Below are positions 7,744-16,213 of a stretch of DNA of 64,000 nucleotides, piece after piece. The DNA comes from Pediococcus pentosaceus (lineage in GTDB: Bacteria; Bacillota; Bacilli; Lactobacillales; Lactobacillaceae). Within the stretch, counting starts at the first letter, position 1. Each line of letters opens with the position of its first letter. The translations under genes and the position numbers were made by a program. The stretch covers positions 16,391 to 80,390 of the forward strand of contig NZ_JQBF01000006.1 in the NCBI RefSeq assembly GCF_001437285.1, in the 5' to 3' direction. The notes under the pieces were generated by a model. The model had not been told where the DNA came from, searched no databases, and saw only the letters and a list, made by a program, of their open reading frames with translations.

Positions 7744-10239
7744 ATGAAAACAAGCCGAAATTTATTGAATATTAAAAATAATGACGATTATTTAGATATT
7801 AAGACCGATGGAGCTAACTTTAGGGTATATCTTTTAGATGAAAATATTATTCGGATTCGCGGAACGTTTGATGATGAATTTAAACCCGAACAATCTTACG
7901 CATTAGTTAAGACAGCTTGGGAAGATACAACTGACGGATTATTAGCGAACGAAAGAAAAAAAGTTACTCCAATACAAATTCAAATGGTAGAGAAAGAAGA
8001 TAAATATACAGTACAAAATGGGAAATATGCACTACATATCTATAAAGCACCATTTTATTTTGAGATTGTAGATAAATATGGAAACGTAGTACATAAGGAT
8101 CTGCCACGACGTTCTTTTGTTATGGATGATAATGGACGGGAATACCATTACAGTACGATGGGAGATACGAATAAATTTTATGGATTCGGAGAAAAATCTG
8201 GGGAATTAAATAAATTCAAACGACGTATGCGGATGCATAATACAGATTCATTAGGATGGAATGCCAAAAAATCAGACCCTCTATATAAAATGATTCCGTT
8301 CTACATTAATTTTAACACTGAAAATAATATTGCAACTGGTTTATTCTATAATACAGCACATGATTCAGTTTTTGATATGGATTGTGAACATAGTAATTAT
8401 TGGTTAAGATATAGCTATTTTCAGTGTGATGGTGGAGACCTTGATGTATTTTTTATTGGCGGACCAACTATTAAAGATGTAGTAGAACATTATACGGATT
8501 TGACTGGAAAATCTGCAATGATGCCAATGTCTTCATTTGGATATATGGGCTCTACAATGTTCTATACAGAACTAGAAAAAGATGCGGATAAGGCTATTTT
8601 AGATTTCGTTGATACATGCAAAAAGAATGATATTCCTTGTGATGGATTCTTTCTATCTTCAGGATACACTTCAGGAAAAGACGGTAAGAGATATGTATTC
8701 AATTGGAACAAAAAGCGATTTTCAAATCCCCAAAAATTTGTTGAGGAACTAGAAAAAAAAGGAGTTTTGTTAGCTCCGAATATTAAGCCAGGAATGTTAT
8801 TGACACATCCTTTTAAGAAAGATTTTGAGCAAAACAAAGCATATGTCAGAAACCAAAATAACGATGATGATCAAGTTGATCAATATTGGGGAGGTGCAGC
8901 TCACTTTGTTGATTTTACAAGCCCGAAAGGTAGAGAGACTTGGAAAAAATATATGAAGAGGTCCTTAATTTCGAATGGAATAAGTTCAATCTGGAATGAT
9001 AATAATGAATATGAGATTAATGATGATAATGCTAGAGTAGACGCTGAGGGTCAAGGCAAAACCATTGGTGAATTGAAGCCTGTTATGTCGACGATGATGG
9101 CAAAGGCTGCTAAAGATGCAATTAACGAAGCTATGCCTGAAAAAAGGCCATATTTAGTGAATAGAGCGGGCTTTGCTGGTATACAAAGGTACGCACAAAC
9201 TTGGGCAGGAGATAATTATACAAGTTGGACGAACTTAAAGTATAATGTTCCAACTATCTTAGGCATGGGATTATCTGGTGTGGCAAATCAAGGTTGCGAT
9301 ATTGGTGGGTTCGATGGGCCACTACCAGAACCTGAACTATTTGTCCGTTGGGTACAAAATGGGATTTTTCAGCCTAGATTTTCAATTCATTCATGTAATA
9401 CCGATAATACAGTTACTGAACCTTGGACATATCCGAACTATACTAAATATATTAGAGATGCAATTAAACTCAGATATTCGTTAATTCCTTATTTTTATTC
9501 TCTTTTACACATTGCAGCTACTAAGGGTGAACCGATTATGCGTCCACTTGTCTACGAATTTCAAAATGATCCAGCCGTTGCGGAGGAAAGTTTTGAGTTC
9601 ATGTTAGGACCATCATTATTAATAGCCAATGTCCTTGAACGAGATCAAGTTCAAAAACAAATATATCTACCTGAGGGCACGAAATGGTTTGATATGAAAA
9701 CTTCGAAATACTACGATGGTGGTCAAACAATTGAAATACCTGTTGATTTATCTAGTATTCCGATGTTTTTAAGATGTGGCAGTATCGTTCCACAGAGTAA
9801 AGAGCTTAATAACGTTCATAATGATTTAATTAATAAACTTGAATTGATGATTGAGCCAAGTACGGAAACTTCGTTTACAATTTATGAAGATGATGGGGTG
9901 TCCAATGACTATAAAAAAGGAGAATTTTTGGAGACCAAAGTTCGAGTTAAACCCGATTCAGATGGAGTAAATATTAATGTACAACGTGAAGGAAGTTATC
10001 AAACTAAAGTTAAAACTATTGAATTAGAAGTTTATTGTTCAAAGATAGCACCTTTGACAGTGAGAATTGAACAGGAAGAATTGGATAGATATCTTAGTTA
10101 TGAAAAATTTAAAGATACTAATTCAGGATGGTATTTTGACGGAGAGAAACGAAGAGCCTTAATCCGTTATGCAAATCCAAAACAAAATATTTATCAAGTT
10201 GGAGTTAATTTTCATGTGAAAGATTTGATTTCAATTTAA
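7744..10239 (+). CDS. Family 31 glycoside hydrolase (alpha-glucosidase or alpha-xylosidase)
   Basis: An 831-residue cytoplasmic glycoside hydrolase of family GH31. The N-terminal beta-sandwich spans about residues 1-240 and the catalytic barrel about 250-600. The predicted nucleophile is Asp419 in SIWNDNNEYE, and the predicted acid/base is Asp490 in TWAGDNYTSW. A substrate-site region GGFDGPLPEPELFVRW follows, and the C-terminus has the SFTIYEDDGVSNDY pattern of the family's extra domain. The WNDNNE nucleophile context is more like alpha-glucosidases than the YicI alpha-xylosidase form (KTDFGE), so alpha-xylosidase should not be assumed from the nearby xyl genes. No signal peptide is present. 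The enzyme probably hydrolyses a disaccharide imported by the divergent transporter. Confidence 0.88.
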   Translation: MKTSRNLLNIKNNDDYLDIKTDGANFRVYLLDENIIRIRGTFDDEFKPEQSYALVKTAWEDTTDGLLANERKKVTPIQIQMVEKEDKYTVQNGKYALHIYKAPFYFEIVDKYGNVVHKDLPRRSFVMDDNGREYHYSTMGDTNKFYGFGEKSGELNKFKRRMRMHNTDSLGWNAKKSDPLYKMIPFYINFNTENNIATGLFYNTAHDSVFDMDCEHSNYWLRYSYFQCDGGDLDVFFIGGPTIKDVVEHYTDLTGKSAMMPMSSFGYMGSTMFYTELEKDADKAILDFVDTCKKNDIPCDGFFLSSGYTSGKDGKRYVFNWNKKRFSNPQKFVEELEKKGVLLAPNIKPGMLLTHPFKKDFEQNKAYVRNQNNDDDQVDQYWGGAAHFVDFTSPKGRETWKKYMKRSLISNGISSIWNDNNEYEINDDNARVDAEGQGKTIGELKPVMSTMMAKAAKDAINEAMPEKRPYLVNRAGFAGIQRYAQTWAGDNYTSWTNLKYNVPTILGMGLSGVANQGCDIGGFDGPLPEPELFVRWVQNGIFQPRFSIHSCNTDNTVTEPWTYPNYTKYIRDAIKLRYSLIPYFYSLLHIAATKGEPIMRPLVYEFQNDPAVAEESFEFMLGPSLLIANVLERDQVQKQIYLPEGTKWFDMKTSKYYDGGQTIEIPVDLSSIPMFLRCGSIVPQSKELNNVHNDLINKLELMIEPSTETSFTIYEDDGVSNDYKKGEFLETKVRVKPDSDGVNINVQREGSYQTKVKTIELEVYCSKIAPLTVRIEQEELDRYLSYEKFKDTNSGWYFDGEKRRALIRYANPKQNIYQVGVNFHVKDLISI

Positions 10240-10314
10240 TAAATAAAAGAAATTCCGTATTTTTACGAAATACTCCCTAATTATTTAGGCCCTAAGTCAA
10301 CAAGTGTTGATGAA

Positions 10315-10350
10315 GAAAATCAATTCATTTACGAATTGGTTTTCTTTTTT
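10315..10350 (+). terminator. Terminator after GH31 gene
   Basis: A 12-bp stem GAAAATCAATTC / GAATTGGTTTTC with a 6-nt loop is followed by TTTTTT. Confidence 0.8.
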
Positions 10351-10380
10351 AGCTTTAAATATAAATTTGATATATATAAT

Positions 10381-10937
10381 CTCTTAAGTGTTTTCAGTTT
10401 CTATATACGTAAGTGTGCGATGGATTAGTAGTTTTGGTTTTAAGTAGTTGTAACAATCTTTCTTTGTTTTGATACCGAATGGTATCAGCAATGGATTGAA
10501 CAACAAAGTAGACTTCAGAAAAATCCGAATTAGCACTAATATCTTCGGAAACAACTTGTTTAGAGGTTAAACAATCCTTTAAATGTGATTTCTAAGTAGG
10601 ATTTTTCGACTCTATCTGATTGAATGGTTTTAAATATAAACTCCAATAGTATTTTAAAAGGCGATATTCTCTAGAGTTCCATTGAGATTGATGCATAGTA
10701 GCGATTTTAACTTGAGTGGTTACACGATTTAACAGTCTTACGACTGGATAAGCTATAGTATCGTTCGAAGTGATAAATAATATTTCTATTTTCGGTATCA
10801 GTTTTAAGGACATTATCTTGTATAAAGACAGTACAGAATATATTATCATCTGCTTTCAATTGGGTTTTAGTCGACATGATTGTAGCACTAAGGATGAGGA
10901 GATGTCCTTTTTTGCGTAAAAAAGTGTCGATAGACAA
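10381..10937 (-). pseudogene. ISL3-family transposase remnant
   Basis: Several minus-strand frames give successive pieces resembling ISL3-type DDE transposases. NIIYHFERYYSLSSRKTVK is in one frame. RLLNRVTTQVKIATMHQSQW and then SREYRLLKYYWSLYLKPF are in another. Further on comes DTIRYQNKERLLQLLKTK. The last piece corresponds to the region before the catalytic Glu, which I did not find. Frameshifts and stops separate the pieces, so the gene is dead. No terminal inverted repeats or target duplication were identified. The element lies between the GH31 terminator and another degraded frame. Confidence 0.65.
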
Positions 10938-11073
10938 TTTTTATTATCCATCGACACTAGTTATTGTAGAGCCATTATTTAGAAAGTAAATCTAATAATT
11001 CTGGGGTTTCTTATGCCAAAATATACTAAAATATTTAAGGTGGATTAGTTTGTGAACATTAAGTTAGGATAAG

Positions 11074-11394
11074 CATCGTATAAAATACTCTCCAAAAATT
11101 AGCGATGATAAGTATGTGTACCGTCTGAACTAAATTTGCTTAACCAGTTCGTTTAATTCCTTTATTGAAGCATTAAACCAGAGAAGCACGCCAAAAGTAA
11201 AAACTATGTTAGAAATATTTTTAGAAACTCTAACTAAATTTACGATCATTATGGATGGAGCCAGTCATGAACTAATAACAATCGTTGTTAGTGAACATGC
11301 GGATTTAAATTAAAGTGTCGCCGAATATGTTAGTGGCACGACAACCAAAGAATTTCTGTAGAAAGGCTTGACTTCCGATGAATTTCGAGAATAA
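11074..11394 (+). pseudogene. Unrecognised broken reading frame
   Basis: One continuous + frame is interrupted by three stops (11131, 11311, 11359) before a final TAA at 11392. Between stops it looks like protein, for example PKVKTMLEIFLETLTKF, then IIMDGASHELITIVVSEH, SVAEYVSGTTTKEFL and KGLTSDEFRE. The composition is amphipathic and gene-like. I do not recognise the family. It lies between the ISL3 remnant and the MATE gene, in what appears to be a decay region. Confidence 0.45.
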
Positions 11395-11471
11395 TCCATC
11401 GTATAAAATTAAATATATTTTGTCTAACTTTTTATTACCCTTTTACGTTTCTGTTATAACGTCTTTCTAAA

Positions 11472-12821
11472 CTAATATAGTAAAGTGTCTTTTTTTGATA
11501 CAAAACTCAAAGCGATTACACAGTAACTTAAAGATACAATCCAAGCCAATTGATTAGAGTAACAGATCATAGTATAACTGAGTGATGTAATTGCTAAATA
11601 TCCACCAATGGACCTTCCGATTAATTCACCAACTCCAGAAATAACAGCATACATACTATGTCCTAATCCTTGTAGGGTGTTTCTGAATATCATAAGACTT
11701 CCGTGAATAATAAAGAAATAGCTTACAATGGTTAGATATTGATGAGTCATTGAAAATACTGGTCCCTTACTAACACCTAAAACTAGGTTAATAATCGGTT
11801 TTTTTAAAAATAAAATAAGTATAAAGGAAAAAAGGGACCAAATAATTTGGATAGTTAAACTTGCTTTGATACCATTTTTTAATCTAGCTGATTGTTTAGA
11901 ACCATAATTTTGTGCCATATATGTAGCAACGGCTGCCCCTACACTTTCCATAGGAAGTGTGAATAATTGACGAATTTTATCACCAGCGGATTGTGCTGCA
12001 ACGGCATAGATACCTAATGAATTGATAGCATTTTGCATAACAATGGCCCCCAGCGCAGAAATAGAGTACTCCACTCCCATTGGAAAACCTATGATACAAA
12101 TATGCGTAAAAATTTGAAAATTAAAAAAATTACGAGAAAGTGAAATTTTAACAAACGAAGGATGTTTAATGTAATACACAATATTTAAAATACCAGCGAA
12201 AAATTCACTAATAACAGTGGCAATAGCAATACTATTTAGTCCAAGATTGAAGAATAAAATAAAAATTAAAGCTAAAACAATGTTTATAGCTAAAGATAGA
12301 ATTAAGAAGAAAAAAGGATGTTTAGAATCACCTTGAGCTCGTAGGATACTCGAAGAATAATTATATAGAATATTGGATGGAATTCCGCAAAAAGAAATCA
12401 TAGTAAAATTTGTTGCGATAGACATGATTTCTTGAGGTGTATTCAAAATTTCTAACAGATAACCAGCCACCATAATCATTAGGGGAGTAATTGTAAGAGT
12501 TAATACTAAACAAATTAGTGAGCCATTAAATAAGTCTTTTTTTATAGCGTCATGGTTTTTAGCACCAAAATCTTGCGATAACGGAATGCTAAAACCTATA
12601 CAAGAGCCTTGAATAAAACCCAAAACTAAAAAGCTTAAAGGGTAATAAGCTCCAATTGCTGCTAATGCATCAATTCCAAGAAATCGAGAGACAATTATTG
12701 TATCGATAAAGTTATATAATTGTTGGAAAATACTTCCCCCAATTAAAGGCATAGAAAAAATAAGAATTTTAATGAAAGGTTTACCCTGGGTTAAATCGGC
12801 ATTAAGTTCTTTAGAAGTCAT
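11472..12821 (-). CDS. MATE-family multidrug/metabolite exporter
   Basis: A 449-residue membrane protein of the MATE family (NorM/DinF-like), a cation-driven exporter with 12 predicted transmembrane segments in two homologous halves. The N-terminus (PLIGGSIFQQLYNFIDTIIV, SRFLGIDALAAIGAYYP) is typical, and the second half begins near FPMGVEYSISALGAIVMQNA. The ATG at 12821 follows GGAGAA. A degenerate copy of the shared palindrome (ACAGGTATATCAGT, 12857-12870) lies 36 bp upstream, so it may belong to the aldonate/uronate regulon, although that copy could instead serve uxuB. The exported compound is unknown. Confidence 0.85.
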   Translation of the reverse strand: MTSKELNADLTQGKPFIKILIFSMPLIGGSIFQQLYNFIDTIIVSRFLGIDALAAIGAYYPLSFLVLGFIQGSCIGFSIPLSQDFGAKNHDAIKKDLFNGSLICLVLTLTITPLMIMVAGYLLEILNTPQEIMSIATNFTMISFCGIPSNILYNYSSSILRAQGDSKHPFFFLILSLAINIVLALIFILFFNLGLNSIAIATVISEFFAGILNIVYYIKHPSFVKISLSRNFFNFQIFTHICIIGFPMGVEYSISALGAIVMQNAINSLGIYAVAAQSAGDKIRQLFTLPMESVGAAVATYMAQNYGSKQSARLKNGIKASLTIQIIWSLFSFILILFLKKPIINLVLGVSKGPVFSMTHQYLTIVSYFFIIHGSLMIFRNTLQGLGHSMYAVISGVGELIGRSIGGYLAITSLSYTMICYSNQLAWIVSLSYCVIALSFVSKKDTLLY

Positions 12822-12856
12822 GATTTTTCTCCATATTTTTTTGATTAAAATGCAAT

Positions 12857-12870
12857 ACAGGTATATCAGT
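12857..12870. promoter_or_regulatory. Shared-palindrome operator between MATE and uxuB
   Basis: ACAGGTATATCAGT matches ACTGATATATCAGT at 12 of 14 positions. It lies in the 250-bp divergent gap, nearer to the MATE gene. Confidence 0.5.
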
Positions 12871-12963
12871 TTATAGGCATTAAGGGTTATTTAACATTAA
12901 TATACAGGGTAATCGAAAAAATTTCTAGTTAAAATTTAAGCTAAAATAAGGAATAATCTGCTA

Positions 12964-13023
12964 TTGACAGCTTTTTTTTATGTGATAAAATGAAAGCGTA
13001 TTCAACGATACTAGTATATCAGT
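12964..13023 (+). promoter_or_regulatory. uxuB promoter with cre and operator
   Basis: TTGACA (12964-12969), a 16-bp spacer and TAAAAT (12986-12991) form a good sigma-A-type promoter. TGAAAGCGTATTCA (12991-13004) is an excellent cre site overlapping the -10 end. ACTAGTATATCAGT (13010-13023) matches the shared palindrome at 12 of 14 positions just after the expected transcription start. The layout predicts CcpA repression plus a local repressor acting as a roadblock. Confidence 0.75.
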
Positions 13024-13071
13024 TGTCGATTATCAATTATCAATAAATACGTAATGGAGGGTTTGAGAGTT

Positions 13072-14694
13072 ATGGTTAAAATTACTGATGATTATCTAAC
13101 TAATGGTAATTATTTTGCTGAGTTAGGTATAAAAGTACCAATGTATGAACAAGATACTATTATTAAAAAAACGAAGGAATCGCCTCGTTGGGTTCATTTT
13201 GGTGGTGGAAATTTATTTCGTGCTTTTCACGCAGCAATTGCTAATAAGTTAATCAATGATAAAAAAATGGAAACGGGCGTAACTGTTGTAGAAACTTATG
13301 ATCAAGCAGTCATCCCTGATGTATATGATAAATATAATAATCGCGTGGTACGCGTTATTACGAAAGCGGACGGTACACAAGAACGTGAATTGTTTGCTTC
13401 AGTCGGAGAAGCAATCTTTGCTGGTCCAACTGATGCAGGCCAAAAGGGTTTCGAACGGCTAAAAGAAATTTTTGCAGCGGATAGTTTACAAGTCGTTTCT
13501 TTTTCAATTACAGAGAAAGGATATAATCTAAAAAATGGCGCTGGTGAATACTTCCCAGTTGTGGCAGAAGATTTAGAAAATGGTCCTAAATATCCTAAAA
13601 ATAACATGACAACTTTGGTGAGCCTCCTCCTTACACGCTACGAAACTAATGTCAAGCCATTGACTTTACTGAGTACAGATAATTTTTCACAAAACGGAGA
13701 TCGATTAAAGTCAACGGTGTTAGAAATAGCTAATGCTTGGAAAAATAATGGCTTTGTTGATGAAAGTTTTATCAACTATTTGTCGGATAAGGATAAAATT
13801 TCCTTCCCATTATCAATGATTGATCGTATTACTCCTAACCCATCCGATAAGATTTCAAATGATTTAAGTGAGGATGGATTTGAAGATGCAGATATATTAC
13901 ACACACCGCAGCATACTAATATTGCTGCATTTACTAATACCGAAGAGGCACATTATCTAGTTGTTGAGGATAGTTTTCCGAATGGACGTCCTAAATTTGA
14001 AAAAGCCGGCGTAATTATGGCAAGCCGAGATACGGTAAATGCTGCTGATGAAATGAAAGTTACTACTTGTTTGAATCCTTTACATACTGCATTGGCAATA
14101 TTTGGATCAGTGCTAGGGTTTAAATCAATTGCTTCAGAAATGGAAGATGAAGATCTAGTAGGTTTGATTAAGAAAATCGGATATACAGAAGGATTGCCGG
14201 TGGTTAAAGATCCTGAGGTGATTAATCCGAAAGAATTTATTGATGAATTAGTAACTAAACGTTTACCAAATCCATACATTCCAGATACACCTCAACGGAT
14301 TGCGACGGATACTTCACAAAAATTAGCAATTCGTTACGGGGTTACTATTAAACATTATGTTCAAACACCAGCACTTGATCCTAAGAATTTAAAGTTTATT
14401 CCATTGGTAATTGCAGCTTGGTTACGTTATTTAATGGCAATCGATGATAGTGGAGAAGAATTCCAACCAAGTCCAGACCCGTTATTCAACGAGCTACACG
14501 AACAAGTTAAAGATATAAGTTTTGGAAATGCTGATGGCATTCACGATAAAGTAATAAAAATATTATCCAACGTAGATATATTCGGAGTTGATTTATACCA
14601 AGTTGGCTTAGCAGAGAAAATTGAAGCTGACTTTAAGAGTATGTTAACTGGTAAAGGTGCTATTAAATCAACATTGCATAAGGCTTTGCAATAA
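13072..14694 (+). CDS. uxuB: D-mannonate/fructuronate oxidoreductase (UxuB-type)
   Basis: A 540-residue long-chain polyol dehydrogenase family enzyme, predicted to reduce D-fructuronate to D-mannonate with NADH. The family signature SFPLSMIDRITP is present, and the catalytic pattern K-x5-N-x2-H is seen as KVTTCLNPLH (Lys329, Asn335, His338). An N-terminal nucleotide-binding segment reads WVHFGGGNLFRAFH. I choose ATG 13072. An ATG at 13054 overlaps the GGAGG ribosome site, and a TTG at 13063 is possible. It is first in an operon with a 2-hydroxyacid dehydrogenase and a small unknown protein. Related family members act on altronate, mannitol or arabinitol, so exact specificity is inferred. Confidence 0.85.
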   Translation: MVKITDDYLTNGNYFAELGIKVPMYEQDTIIKKTKESPRWVHFGGGNLFRAFHAAIANKLINDKKMETGVTVVETYDQAVIPDVYDKYNNRVVRVITKADGTQERELFASVGEAIFAGPTDAGQKGFERLKEIFAADSLQVVSFSITEKGYNLKNGAGEYFPVVAEDLENGPKYPKNNMTTLVSLLLTRYETNVKPLTLLSTDNFSQNGDRLKSTVLEIANAWKNNGFVDESFINYLSDKDKISFPLSMIDRITPNPSDKISNDLSEDGFEDADILHTPQHTNIAAFTNTEEAHYLVVEDSFPNGRPKFEKAGVIMASRDTVNAADEMKVTTCLNPLHTALAIFGSVLGFKSIASEMEDEDLVGLIKKIGYTEGLPVVKDPEVINPKEFIDELVTKRLPNPYIPDTPQRIATDTSQKLAIRYGVTIKHYVQTPALDPKNLKFIPLVIAAWLRYLMAIDDSGEEFQPSPDPLFNELHEQVKDISFGNADGIHDKVIKILSNVDIFGVDLYQVGLAEKIEADFKSMLTGKGAIKSTLHKALQ

Positions 14695-14728
14695 AAAACT
14701 ATTCTTTTAAGAAAGTGTGGAAAAGGTA

Positions 14729-15724
14729 ATGACAGAATACAAAATAGCAGTTGTTAATTCTAGTAGTTTTGGACAAGTTTTTAAAGAGCATTGGCAAGAA
14801 TTAGAAGAAATCGGAACGGTAGATCGTTTTATGGTGGACCCTAATATACCTGGTTCTGAATTGGCTGAAAAACTACGCGGTTATAATATTATTGTTTCTA
14901 GCGTAACGCCATTCTTCAAAAAAGATTTCTTCGATAATAAAGATGAATTATTATTAATTTCACGCCATGGTATTGGTTATAACAACATTGATTTGAAAGC
15001 TGCTAAGGAACATGGTACAAAGGTTACAATTGTTCCTCCATTGGTAGAGCGTAATGCGGTTGCAGAGAATGCTTTAACTAATTTGATGGCACTTGTACGA
15101 CAAACAGGTGCTGCGGCTCAAAGAGTTAAGGATGATCATTATGAAGACCGTGCTCAGTTTATGGGACATGAATTTTCTGACAAACAATTTGGTGTAATTG
15201 GTTGCGGAAACATTGGTAGTAGGGTGGCAGAGTTATTTAGTTTCTTTGGGAAAGATGTCATGGTAACCGATCCTGATCCTCATGCTCCAGAAGGCTGGTT
15301 TGAAAAACATCCTAATATCAAACGGGTAGAATTAGATGAATTACTAGCAAACTGTGATTATATTTCTTTGAATGCGTCATTAAATGCAACCGATCAACAC
15401 ATGATCAATGCTGAAACTTTAAATAAAGCTAAAAAGGGTGTTTTCTTTGTAAATCATGCTCGAGGAGCCTTGATTGACGAAGAAGCAATGTTGGATGCAG
15501 TAAAAGCTGGAAAAGTTGGTGGCTATGCAGCTGATACGATGGAAGTGGAGCCAGTGCGTGCTACACATCCATTCTTGAGTGATGAACATTTCTTGATTAC
15601 ACCGCACACATCCGCATATACATATGAATGTTTACATGGTATGGGGGAAAAATGTGTATCAGATGTTAAAAATATGGTTAGCGATACTCCACTTGTCCGT
15701 GAATTGACAAAAAATGTTAAATAA
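14729..15724 (+). CDS. D-isomer 2-hydroxyacid dehydrogenase
   Basis: A 331-residue NAD(P)-dependent 2-hydroxyacid dehydrogenase. The Rossmann motif GVIGCGNIGSRVAELF is in the middle. The catalytic triad is visible as Arg in NHARGALIDEEAML, Glu in DTMEVEPV and His in ITPHTSAYT. A start at ATG 14729, after GGAAAAGG, is preferred over the GTG at 14717. It sits 34 bp behind uxuB, so its substrate is probably an aldonate or keto-aldonate such as 2-ketogluconate/gluconate, by analogy with GhrB and KguD. This is inference; D-lactate or phosphoglycerate activity cannot be excluded. Confidence 0.85.
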   Translation: MTEYKIAVVNSSSFGQVFKEHWQELEEIGTVDRFMVDPNIPGSELAEKLRGYNIIVSSVTPFFKKDFFDNKDELLLISRHGIGYNNIDLKAAKEHGTKVTIVPPLVERNAVAENALTNLMALVRQTGAAAQRVKDDHYEDRAQFMGHEFSDKQFGVIGCGNIGSRVAELFSFFGKDVMVTDPDPHAPEGWFEKHPNIKRVELDELLANCDYISLNASLNATDQHMINAETLNKAKKGVFFVNHARGALIDEEAMLDAVKAGKVGGYAADTMEVEPVRATHPFLSDEHFLITPHTSAYTYECLHGMGEKCVSDVKNMVSDTPLVRELTKNVK

Positions 15725-15756
15725 CACATTATTAAATTACGTGGAGGAATTTAAAA

Positions 15757-15990
15757 ATGAATGATAAGAAAATTAAGATTGATCCAAACCAGTTTGCGCT
15801 AGCAGTAGTTGGGGGTTCTAAATTAGATAATCCAGATGATATTAGAGCAAGCAAAGATGGGTTGAAGCGCTATTTAGCAGCTTATATGCTAATTGAGGAA
15901 TTTAATAAGTTAGAGTCAAGCCAATTCAAATTCTACAACAGAGAAGATCGTGAAATGTTGGCACAAGCGCTAAAAGGATTAAGACTCTAG
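15757..15990 (+). CDS. Small conserved-looking protein of unknown function
   Basis: A 77-residue soluble protein that I do not recognise. It has a good ribosome site (GTGGAGGAA) and is 32 bp behind the 2-hydroxyacid dehydrogenase, with a terminator after it, so it appears to be the last gene of the uxuB operon. The sequence has an N-terminal stretch NQFALAVVGGSKLDNPDD, then two predicted helices (DGLKRYLAAYMLIEEFNKLE and REDREMLAQALKGL). There are no cysteines, signal peptide or membrane segments. An accessory or regulatory partner of the dehydrogenases is possible. Confidence 0.75.
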   Translation: MNDKKIKIDPNQFALAVVGGSKLDNPDDIRASKDGLKRYLAAYMLIEEFNKLESSQFKFYNREDREMLAQALKGLRL

Positions 15991-15994
15991 TGAT

Positions 15995-16050
15995 TCAGGG
16001 AGAACAACGCTAAATATTATTAAATTGAATAATGTTTAGCGTTTCTCTTG
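15995..16050 (+). terminator. Terminator after the uxuB operon
   Basis: The long inverted repeat AACGCTAAATATTATT / AATAATGTTTAGCGTT is flanked by complementary GGGAGAAC and TTTCTCTT arms. The T run is weak, so termination efficiency is uncertain. Confidence 0.6.
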
Positions 16051-16058
16051 AAAAATCA

Positions 16059-16088
16059 TTGAAAACGTTTTCTGTTTAGGTGTATGAT
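16059..16088 (+). promoter_or_regulatory. Promoter and cre site of the uronate operon
   Basis: TTGAAA (16059-16064), an 18-bp spacer and TATGAT (16083-16088), preceded by TG, form a plausible promoter. TGAAAACGTTTTCT (16060-16073) overlaps the -35 box and is a near-perfect cre site. No ACTGATATATCAGT copy was found here, so this operon may answer to a different regulator, possibly the LacI protein at 20719-21741. Confidence 0.7.
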
Positions 16089-16213
16089 GACACGTAGAAG
16101 GAGTCCAAACATCTGGGGCTGTTTAAGACTCTTTTGAGTGTCACAGACCACCTTTATTTTCCTAAAATGTTCTCGTGAACATTTTGGGAAAACTTGTTTC
16201 GGAGGGTGAATTT
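16089..16213 (+). ncRNA. Structured 5' leader of the uronate operon
   Basis: About 115 nt separate the -10 box from the ribosome site. The distal part (about 16157-16192) can form a 15-16 bp hairpin with CCTAAAATGTTC pairing to GAACATTTTGGG around a TCGT loop. The proximal part has GAGTC, GACTC and GAGTG elements where the middle one could pair either way. No known riboswitch is recognised. A simple mRNA-stabilising structure is the alternative. Confidence 0.4.

Noticed and set aside
10924..10957. Inverted repeat GTGTCGAT...ATCGACAC near the ISL3 remnant, considered as an element end
   Set aside because: Both arms are within 34 bp, so it is a hairpin and not a pair of terminal repeats; no second copy was seen at the other end of the remnant.
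13302..14279. Two antisense frames of 101 and 108 codons over uxuB
   Set aside because: Serine- and proline-rich translations typical of antisense to a coding gene; no start signals.
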